Origin: Cytophagales bacterium
GTDB lineage: Bacteria; Bacteroidota; Bacteroidia; Cytophagales; 172606-1
Direction of reading: 5' to 3'
NCBI GenBank assembly: GCA_025455595.1
Contig: JALOMD010000282.1
Span: forward strand, 1 to 5,932
Length of the DNA stretch: 5,932 nt
Shown: positions 1 to 5,737 of the stretch, piece after piece
How the letters are laid out: each line of letters opens with the position of its first letter
Position numbering within the stretch: the first letter of the stretch is position 1
Notes under the pieces: model-generated
Seen by the model: only the letters and a program-made list of their open reading frames with translations
Database searches by the model: none
Told to the model about the DNA's origin: nothing
Position numbers and translations under genes: made by a program

Positions 1-2805
1 GGCATGACGTTCGGCGGATTGCTGGCCCGCACGCCGGTCTCGATGGAGGCCATCCGCGAGTACGAGGTCAGCACCAACAACTACAGCGTGCTGGAAGGCA
101 GGCAGGCGGGCGGCTCGGTGAATGCCATCACCAAGTCGGGCACCAACCAGTGGACAGGTTCGGCATTCTATTTCATCCGCAACAACCGATCTTATGATTT
201 CCTCGGCGACAACAGCGTGATCCGGCTGGCCCCCGAACTCAACTTCGTCAACCAGCCCATCCGTGACTTCCGCATTGCGCAGTTCGGCTTCTCGGTGGGC
301 GGCCCGATCATCAAGGACAAACTGCACTTTTTCGCGGCCGTTGACATCGAAGACCAGGTGAACCAAAACCCGATTCTGGACGTGCGGCCCGGCACCGAGG
401 CCGTGGAGCAAATCAGCCAACTTCGCACGCAGTACGGCTCCGATCCCAACCAGCCGCAGTACGGTATTTTCCGGGGTACGCCCACCAACCGCACCGTTTT
501 CGCCCGCATTGATTGGCAAATCAACCCTTCGCACCGGCTCACGTGGCGCAACAACGTGTTCTGGAACTACACGCCGTTCACGCAGGGCGGCGCCACGGCC
601 GTTGACCCGGCCGGCGTGTGGGATGCCTACGGCAACACGTATTTCTACTCGGCGCAGAGCATGTTGTCGCTGCGGTCCACGTTCGGCAAAAACGTGACCA
701 ACGAGTTCAAGCTCCAGTACATGCAGCAACGCCGCGATGCCCAAGCCAACGGCACCCTGCCGCGCGGGCAGGTTACCATCACGTCGCCTGCCACTGCCAC
801 CACACCGGCGTTTGGTACGCGAACGTTCCAGTTCGGCGGCAGCCGCATCGTGCCCGAAGACCACACCGAGCGGCAAATCCAGTTGGTGAACAACACGTAC
901 CTGCAAAAAGGCAAGTTTTTCATTACCCTCGGCACCGACAACCTGCTCACGTTCACCGACATCACCAACACCAACGAACAAGGCGGCCTGTTCCTGTTCG
1001 CCAACCTCGACAGCTTGGCGGCACGCCGCCCCACCGAGTTCACGCGCCTCACGCCCACCGGCAACAACCTGCGCGACGGTCGCTTTTCGCCCCGTATGAA
1101 TCTGCTGGCCCTCGACCTGAGTGCCTACGCCATGGCCGAGTGGAACCTGACCAAGAACATCAACGTGAACGTCGGGCTGCGCTACGATGCCACGGCCTTT
1201 TTGAACACGCCTGCCGCCAACCCGGAAGTGGAACGCATCTTGGGCCGCCCCACCAACCGCGTCGCCGCCGACTGGAACAACATCCAGCCCCGCTTCCAGT
1301 TGAGCTGGGACACCAAAGGCGACCAAACTTCGGTGCTGCGCATCGGGGCGGGCGGCTACGCGGCCAACTTGGTGCATTACGTACACCTGAACAACATCCT
1401 GCAAAACGGCATCACCCTCACCGACCAGTTCATCGGCACGGTGCGCGATGCCAACAACAATATCATCTCGCGGCCGCCCACGCCCGACTATCCCGGTTAC
1501 CTCAACGGCACGGCCCGCGTGCCCGGTGCCGAGGCGGGCGGCGTGCGTGCCCCGTACATCAACATGGTGGGCGACAACTTTGCCGCGCCGTACACGTGGA
1601 AGGCCAACATCGCCTACCGTCGCTTCATTACCCCAACGGTTTACGTGGGTGTGAACGCTTACTACGCCCGCACGTTCAACAATTTCATTTACACGGACGT
1701 GAACCTGAAGACCAACCCGGAGTTTGTACTCGCGAACGAAGACAACCGGCCGGTGTACATCCCCCGCCCGACGACCAACGCGGCCACATCGCCGGTTCTC
1801 TTGGCCCCGACTTTTCCGCGCAACGCCGACGGCACGCCTAACGCGACGGCTTATAATGCCATCGGTGCACAGCGTTTCCTGAGCCGCGATGCGTCGGCGG
1901 TGAACCAAAACCCCGCTTTGGGCCGGGTGTTGGAACTGAACGGGACGGCCAACGTGTGGCAGCGCGGCATCATATTCGAAGCAGGTGTGCTACTGCCCAA
2001 GGGCGGCAGCATCAACGCCAGCTTTACGCGCAACCGCACCGAAGACGACAACTCGTACGACTGCTGCATCGCCCGCACGTCGGTGCTGACGGCCATTGCC
2101 GGCGACCCGCGCAACCTCGGCGAAAACCGGGGCGGTGCCGATACCGATTTCCGCACCAAACTGGTCATTTACGGCGTTACGCCCATGGTCAAGGGTTTCC
2201 GGCTCAGTTTCCGCAACATCCTGCAAGGCGGGTTGCCGTTTTCGCCCCGCGTGTTCGGCGACATCGTGGGCGACGGACGCGGCCTGTTCATTGACAACAA
2301 CAAGCGTGCATTTGTATTCGACCCGGCGGCCATCCGCGCCAACCCGAACGCCACGGCCTACGAACGCCAACTCGCCACGGACATGGAATTCGTGCTGAAC
2401 AACCCGAACAACATAGCCCGTCGGATGCTGCGCGAGAACTTGGGCGACATTGCCCCGCGCAACGCCGTTTATCAACCGCTATTCAGCCAGTTGGACGTAC
2501 GGCTGTCGTACACGGTGAACAACGAAGTGTGGAAAGGCTTCGGCAAGAACAGCTTGGAACTGATTGCGGAGGTGTTCAATTTCGGCAACTTGATCAACCC
2601 CGAACGCGGTGCGTTGCGCGTGGTGCCGGGCGGCAACCAAGTGCTGCTGCAAACACTGGGCATTGACCCGGAAGCCTTGGCGCAAGGCCGCGTGCAGTAC
2701 GCCTACCGCGTGAACCGCAACTTCGGGCAAACGGCCATTGGGCAGACAGCAACTGCTGGTGCGAACTACCAAGTGCAATTTGGCGTGCGATACATTTTCC
2801 AGTAG
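1..2805 (+). CDS. TonB-dependent receptor, Oar-like, N-terminus missing (partial at window start)
   Basis: The frame is open from base 1 to TAG at 2803-2805, so the ATG at 4 is an internal Met and the true start lies upstream. The first ~50 visible residues (SMEAIREYEV, then GGSVNAITKSGTN) look like the end of a plug domain in the Oar-like or carboxypeptidase-regulatory-domain class of TonB-dependent receptors. The rest is a long series of alternating amphipathic beta strands rich in Asn, Tyr and Phe, as in a 22-strand outer-membrane barrel, and ends in VQFGVRYIFQ, a typical last barrel strand. About 934 residues are visible. Missing are the signal peptide, any N-terminal regulatory-like domain, the TonB box and most of the plug. 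Such proteins move a ligand across the outer membrane using TonB-ExbBD energy; Oar relatives are also tied to protein secretion. No SusD-like partner follows, so the substrate is unknown. Its only two Cys are adjacent (687-688, counting from base 4). GC-rich codon use. Family call confident, substrate not. Confidence 0.93.
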   Translation, partial: GMTFGGLLARTPVSMEAIREYEVSTNNYSVLEGRQAGGSVNAITKSGTNQWTGSAFYFIRNNRSYDFLGDNSVIRLAPELNFVNQPIRDFRIAQFGFSVGGPIIKDKLHFFAAVDIEDQVNQNPILDVRPGTEAVEQISQLRTQYGSDPNQPQYGIFRGTPTNRTVFARIDWQINPSHRLTWRNNVFWNYTPFTQGGATAVDPAGVWDAYGNTYFYSAQSMLSLRSTFGKNVTNEFKLQYMQQRRDAQANGTLPRGQVTITSPATATTPAFGTRTFQFGGSRIVPEDHTERQIQLVNNTYLQKGKFFITLGTDNLLTFTDITNTNEQGGLFLFANLDSLAARRPTEFTRLTPTGNNLRDGRFSPRMNLLALDLSAYAMAEWNLTKNINVNVGLRYDATAFLNTPAANPEVERILGRPTNRVAADWNNIQPRFQLSWDTKGDQTSVLRIGAGGYAANLVHYVHLNNILQNGITLTDQFIGTVRDANNNIISRPPTPDYPGYLNGTARVPGAEAGGVRAPYINMVGDNFAAPYTWKANIAYRRFITPTVYVGVNAYYARTFNNFIYTDVNLKTNPEFVLANEDNRPVYIPRPTTNAATSPVLLAPTFPRNADGTPNATAYNAIGAQRFLSRDASAVNQNPALGRVLELNGTANVWQRGIIFEAGVLLPKGGSINASFTRNRTEDDNSYDCCIARTSVLTAIAGDPRNLGENRGGADTDFRTKLVIYGVTPMVKGFRLSFRNILQGGLPFSPRVFGDIVGDGRGLFIDNNKRAFVFDPAAIRANPNATAYERQLATDMEFVLNNPNNIARRMLRENLGDIAPRNAVYQPLFSQLDVRLSYTVNNEVWKGFGKNSLELIAEVFNFGNLINPERGALRVVPGGNQVLLQTLGIDPEALAQGRVQYAYRVNRNFGQTAIGQTATAGANYQVQFGVRYIFQ

Positions 2806-2832
2806 AATACAATTGTTGTCTATTGCCATTTT

Positions 2833-2873
2833 TAGAAGCCCGTGGAAATTCATCCACGGGCTTCTACATTTTT
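2833..2873 (+). terminator. Rho-independent terminator of the TonB-dependent receptor gene
   Basis: A perfect 14-bp inverted repeat (TAGAAGCCCGTGGA at 2833-2846, its complement at 2853-2866) encloses a 6-nt loop and is followed by CA and five T (2869-2873). It begins 28 bp after the receptor stop codon and separates that gene from the A/T-rich cassette downstream, so the next gene probably needs its own promoter. Confidence 0.9.
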
Positions 2874-2881
2874 ACAATTTA

Positions 2882-2925
2882 AATCTGTAGAATAAATCTA
2901 TAACTAAACAAATATTTAATCTATA
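2882..2925. repeat. Three copies of an 8-bp motif AATCTRTA upstream of the cassette
   Basis: AATCTGTA at 2882-2889, AATCTATA at 2895-2902 and AATCTATA at 2918-2925 lie in the A/T-rich gap before the possible promoter. TAACTA (2901-2906) and TAGTTA (2924-2929) also form a small inverted repeat across the second and third copies. This could be a regulator binding site, but in such A/T-rich DNA it could be chance. Confidence 0.3.
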
Positions 2926-2945
2926 GTTAATCAATATATAAACAG

Positions 2946-2972
2946 TTGTTTCAAGTAAAAAAATGATTTTTG
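2946..2972 (+). promoter_or_regulatory. Possible Bacteroidota-type promoter for the secreted JAMM gene
   Basis: TTG at 2946-2948 is followed after 16 nt by GATTTTTG (2965-2972), which matches the Bacteroidota -7 consensus TAnnTTTG except at the first base. The spacer is at or just below the short end of the usual range. A transcript starting about 2979 would leave a leader of about 35 nt before the ATG at 3014. The strong terminator upstream makes a promoter in this gap likely; this exact site is only a candidate. Confidence 0.35.
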
Positions 2973-3013
2973 CAATCTGAGTCGACAAACTGCCACTTAC
3001 AAAAACCGATTCT

Positions 3014-4663
3014 ATGAAAAACCTATTACGTTTGTCGTGGGTCTACCTATTCGGTATTACCATGTCGTTCGCACAACAGCCCCAATTATCGCCTTTAGTT
3101 CCCAAAAAGTCTATAACTTTAGACTTCGAGAAACCTAAAGGCGACTATCAACCAAAATACGACTCGTTGCATGCTCGTTCTGGACGCGCTGCATTGCGTG
3201 TTCAGTTTGGCTCAGTTTACGCGCAAAATCCTATTAGGTTCTTTTTCAAAGAGAACTCAAATGTTAAAATCGAGGCGTATGCTCATTTTCAATCCAAAAA
3301 AGCCTCGACAGCTAAATCGATGGCAAAAGCAGGCGCAATATCGGCGAACATCGGAAGTGCTGCACCTCTTACTGGAGAAGGATTAAGGTTATCTACGTCC
3401 GTTCAACCTTTACAAATCGCTATTGGGGCAGCAATTGTAGCAACCAGAGCCTACCGCAATAGCATTGTACCTCGGGCGTTTATGAACTTGAACTGGTTCA
3501 ATTTAAAACGTGAGTTGCTACACACTGAAACAGTTCCTTTGACAAAAGAAGCGCGAAATCAATGGCAGTTAATGCAAAGCAACTACCGTCCGCAAGAAGC
3601 CGGATACGTAGAGGTTGCGTTTGTCAATACTGATGCTCAAACCGTTTGGTTTGATGACCTAACTGCCAGTGATATAGGATATTATACTGGCGGAGTAGAT
3701 TGCGGTTTTCCGAATCAACCGCCATGCACATTACCTGATTTTCCCATAATTGGGGTTCCCGACCCTCCTCAACCTGGTAGCCCAAGTCCCGATCCTTACA
3801 GTCCTACCCCTCCATATACTGGAGGAGGTGGTGACAATGGTGGTTCATCGCCCGGTTCCAGCGGTTTCCCGGACAATCCTGTACAGGGGCAAAAATTTTC
3901 AACACTTGACGGGGACGGTGTCTTTGTTGAATACGAGTACCGTTGCCAAGGAAGTTCATGTGTATGGCGAATCTTTCAGGTTGTCTTACCACAAGTGACT
4001 GTAACTACTCAGCCTAACAAGTACGCAAATTTTCCTTTGTATCCGGTGGATGGGCAAAAGATATACGGTTTAACAGATGGACAAAATTTTGTCTATACTT
4101 ACGTAGACATCACAGGGCATTCTGGATTATGGTCTGGGCGGGCGGTCGATCCATACAGGGAGACACAAGTTTACAGCGTATGCGATGGATATGCAGCTAT
4201 GTTGCGGATACAGTCGCAGGAGAATAGAGAAGTTGTAGGTTGGGTAACTGCCGATGGACGACTATTTATTATGCCTTTGACAGATGGAAGCTGGACAAAC
4301 ACTGTGGACCGTTCGTTGACAAGTAATATAATTTCGGATGTACAAGGAAGAGTTATAGTCTCGGTTACCCAAGCTCAGTCTTCGGATTTACCAAATCGCT
4401 TGCCCGGTATGTGGTATTTAGACTACACCACTTTTGATTCCAATGGCAACCCTATGACGACTACTCATGTTATATCTCATCATGTGCATACTCATCCAGC
4501 AGGGCCCAATCAAAATATTCCGAGTACATTTGATGAAGATTTTGCTGGTGCCAGCGGTAATGAGTTTGCTCCGGGTATCCCCAAGTACATACTTAACAAT
4601 ACCAACTTAATAAAATATAACAGAAATGGTGCAGAAAACTCCCAACCCAATAATTGCAGGTAG
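3014..4663 (+). CDS. Secreted modular protein: RHS-associated-type N-terminal module, tandem beta repeats, C-terminal JAMM/JAB metallopeptidase-like domain
   Basis: The 549-residue product begins with a clear Sec signal peptide (cleavage likely after SFA-20, before QQ), which fixes the start. Residues ~30-220 are a beta-rich module ending in YVEVAFVNTDAQTVWFDDL, very like the segment that precedes the RHS core in Bacteroidota RHS/polymorphic-toxin proteins; the core itself is absent. Residues ~232-285 are a Pro/Gly/Ser-rich linker. Residues 285-324 and 340-379 are two related repeats (FPxxPVxGQK, ending GxSxxW). Residues ~387-540 look like a JAMM/MPN+ domain: REVVGW with Glu406 as candidate catalytic acid, HTHP with His492 and His494, and Ser504-x-x-Asp507, then the strand GIPKYIL and IKYNRNG. 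His494 to Ser504 has nine intervening residues rather than the classical seven. JAMM enzymes are zinc isopeptidases or peptidases; the target here is unknown. No type IX secretion C-terminal domain is seen. A/T-rich, unlike its flanks. An effector or toxin role is inferred, and another secreted peptidase function is possible. Confidence 0.8.
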   Translation: MKNLLRLSWVYLFGITMSFAQQPQLSPLVPKKSITLDFEKPKGDYQPKYDSLHARSGRAALRVQFGSVYAQNPIRFFFKENSNVKIEAYAHFQSKKASTAKSMAKAGAISANIGSAAPLTGEGLRLSTSVQPLQIAIGAAIVATRAYRNSIVPRAFMNLNWFNLKRELLHTETVPLTKEARNQWQLMQSNYRPQEAGYVEVAFVNTDAQTVWFDDLTASDIGYYTGGVDCGFPNQPPCTLPDFPIIGVPDPPQPGSPSPDPYSPTPPYTGGGGDNGGSSPGSSGFPDNPVQGQKFSTLDGDGVFVEYEYRCQGSSCVWRIFQVVLPQVTVTTQPNKYANFPLYPVDGQKIYGLTDGQNFVYTYVDITGHSGLWSGRAVDPYRETQVYSVCDGYAAMLRIQSQENREVVGWVTADGRLFIMPLTDGSWTNTVDRSLTSNIISDVQGRVIVSVTQAQSSDLPNRLPGMWYLDYTTFDSNGNPMTTTHVISHHVHTHPAGPNQNIPSTFDEDFAGASGNEFAPGIPKYILNNTNLIKYNRNGAENSQPNNCR

Positions 4664-5222
4664 GCTTGTGAGAACGATGTTGCTTACTTTTGTGTTCCTT
4701 CTCGAAAGTTCTCTACTCTGTGCTCAGTCCGAACCATGTCAAGAGATGAATCTGGCGACCGATTCAGTGAAAAGAAAGATTCTACGCGATTTTATTGACG
4801 AATCTGTTTCTAATAAAGACTTCAAAGACGACAAAGGAATCGTTAGACTTATAGTTTATAAGGACAAAAACGGCCTGTTGCACTGGAAGCTTTCTACTAC
4901 TATCAACGATGGGTTTCTGAATGTTAACCCTCCAACCAAATACTTTGATTTTATGGGTGATTTGGTTTTGATTTGGGAAGCTGATGCTAACGGAAAGACG
5001 TTGCAAACGACTGGTGATACAGCCGCAATTAAACAATGCCTACGAAAGAAAATCACTGACAGACTCTATATTCAGCCGCCATCTCAGCATCGTTGGACTG
5101 CTTTGAAGTCTCCCGTAGATGCCAAAAGAAATTTAGAAGGCATTAGGAGGCGCAGCTTAGGTGGTGGCTATATAATTGTCTTCAACAAAGATGGCTCATA
5201 CACAAAGACACCGTTGGCATAA
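4626..5222 (+). CDS. Small exported protein of unknown function, linked to the JAMM-domain gene (candidate immunity/partner)
   Basis: I do not recognise this family. From the ATG at 4626 it has 198 residues and overlaps the upstream gene by 38 nt. GTG at 4668 (residue 15) and ATG at 4677 (residue 18), just after the upstream TAG (4661-4663), are alternative starts; the GTG keeps an Arg before the hydrophobic stretch and avoids the overlap. The segment TMLLTFVFLLESSLLCA looks like a Sec signal peptide with cleavage after Ala33; SLLC does not fit a lipobox. The mature part is small (~165 residues), mixed alpha/beta, with two Cys (38 and 138) that could form a disulfide, a charged helix (SVKRKILRDFIDES), and a C-terminal beta stretch GGGYIIVFNKDGSYTK. 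It shares A/T-rich composition and probably a transcript with the JAMM gene. Gene order fits an immunity protein or inhibitor acting in the periplasm, but nothing in the sequence proves it. Confidence 0.75.
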   Translation: MVQKTPNPIIAGRLVRTMLLTFVFLLESSLLCAQSEPCQEMNLATDSVKRKILRDFIDESVSNKDFKDDKGIVRLIVYKDKNGLLHWKLSTTINDGFLNVNPPTKYFDFMGDLVLIWEADANGKTLQTTGDTAAIKQCLRKKITDRLYIQPPSQHRWTALKSPVDAKRNLEGIRRRSLGGGYIIVFNKDGSYTKTPLA

Positions 5223-5254
5223 ATCGAACCGACGATGATTTTTCTTCTGCACAT

Positions 5255-5288
5255 AACCTCACAGGTCTTCGGGTCTGTGAGGTTTTTT
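5255..5288 (+). terminator. Rho-independent terminator with UUCG tetraloop
   Basis: AACCTCACAG (5255-5264) pairs perfectly with CTGTGAGGTT (5275-5284). The stem continues through two G-U pairs and a C-G pair (5267/5272) that closes a TTCG loop (5268-5271), giving a stable C(UUCG)G tetraloop. Six T follow at 5283-5288, the first two of them also counted in the stem. It starts 32 bp after the stop of the 198-residue gene, so it probably ends the two-gene transcript. Confidence 0.9.
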
Positions 5289-5387
5289 CGTATCGGAATC
5301 AGGATTTTTTGAATTCACAGAAAAAACAGAATTGCCGGACGTTTTAGGCAAAAATCGCTAAGAAGTTGTCTAAAATTCGGTTTTGAA

Positions 5388-5654
5388 AGGCGTTTTTAGC
5401 AAAAAACGCCTAAAACGCGAGCCTTTGGTCTTGACCGAGCCTGTGATTCCGGTCTGACGCACAGCGTGCAGACCTGCGTGTTCACGGCGTTTTGGGCAAT
5501 TTTTGCCCACAACGCCTGCACCTCCCCAGGCGATGTGCGAAGCACGAGCCTATAACGCGGGAAGGCTTCTTTGCCCAGCGAGCCGGGGTTGGCCTGCGCG
5601 CGGAGAAGCATTGGGCAAAGTGCCCTTTTTTGGTTATCCCGCTTTTTGGCGGGA
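5388..5654. repeat. Hairpin-dense, probably repetitive intergenic element
   Basis: Consecutive inverted repeats can be read directly. AGGCGTTTTT/AAAAACGCCT (5388-5411) has a 4-nt loop. GGTCTGACGC pairs with GCGT plus CAGACC (5451-5474) with one bulged G. GGCGTT and TGGGCAA pair with TTGCCCA and AACGCC (5486-5516) with one T/C mismatch. AGGC/GCCT plus GTGC/GCAC lie at 5528-5551. CTTTGCCCA (5569-5577) pairs with TGGGCAAAG (5612-5620). TCCCGC/GCGGGA lie at 5637-5654. The first and third hairpins share the outer arms GGCGTT/AACGCC, and CGAGCC occurs at 5418, 5436, 5545 and 5579. The density of structure without coding potential suggests a REP- or MITE-like dispersed repeat, or a structured RNA. 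From memory, similar TTTTTTGGTTA...GTAAC motifs recur between genes in many bacteria, but copy number cannot be judged from one window. Confidence 0.45.
5613..5631 (+). terminator. Short hairpin plus T run (terminator-like) inside the hairpin-dense region
   Basis: GGGCA (5613-5617) and TGCCC (5621-5625) form a 5-bp GC-rich stem with an AAG loop, followed at once by six T (5626-5631). The stem is short for an efficient terminator, and its left arm also belongs to the longer pairing 5569-5577/5612-5620, so the two structures exclude each other. It lies 107 bp before the next start codon. Confidence 0.35.
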
Positions 5655-5737
5655 CAAAAAAGTAACAACCGCAGTTGAAGAGCAATCTCTGGGCTTAGAA
5701 ACCACGTAGTTTACATTCCCATTCATCAACAAATACG

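Larger units (their letters stand above)
5289..5737. other. Non-coding interval of ~450 bp; no credible gene
   Basis: Its left part (to ~5400) is A/T-rich and holds an inverted pair CGTTTTAGGC (5340-5349) / GCCTAAAACG (5408-5417). Its right part is GC-rich and full of short hairpins, annotated separately. Open frames on both strands here are short, overlap one another and give low-complexity Arg/Pro/Cys-rich peptides without domain character. No tRNA-like cloverleaf was recognised. The last ~65 bp before 5738 show no clear promoter; TAGTTTAC at 5707-5714 resembles a -7 box but has no TTG at the right distance. Confidence 0.7.

Noticed and set aside
4..6. ATG at base 4 as the start of the receptor gene
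   Set aside because: The frame is open to base 1 and the first residues already belong to the late plug domain, so the start must be upstream of the window.
618..1841. Open frame of 407 residues on + inside the receptor gene
   Set aside because: Its product is extremely rich in His, Arg, Pro and Gln with no domain pattern, as expected for an out-of-frame reading of GC-rich coding DNA; the receptor frame explains this DNA.
1990..2475. Open frame of 161 residues on - inside the receptor gene
   Set aside because: Antisense shadow of GC-rich codons with Val/Arg/Ala-rich low-complexity product and no recognisable motif.
3014..4663. Full RHS/YD-repeat protein
   Set aside because: No YD repeats and no HYYPFG-type RHS core motif are present; only the adjacent N-terminal module is similar.
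4626..5222. Lipoprotein assignment for the partner protein
   Set aside because: The Cys at residue 32 is preceded by SLL, which does not match the lipobox; cleavage after Ala33 fits an ordinary Sec signal better.
5396..5668. Open frame of 90 residues on - in the hairpin-dense region
   Set aside because: It runs across successive inverted repeats; its product has no domain character and looks like the spurious peptides often predicted from intergenic repeats.
5503..5709. Open frame of 68 residues on + in the hairpin-dense region
   Set aside because: It is embedded in inverted repeats, overlaps other equally weak frames on the opposite strand, and lacks signal peptide or motif.
5289..5737. 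CRISPR array or tRNA in the intergenic region
   Set aside because: The repeats differ from each other and are not regularly spaced, and no cloverleaf with a CCA-type acceptor was seen.
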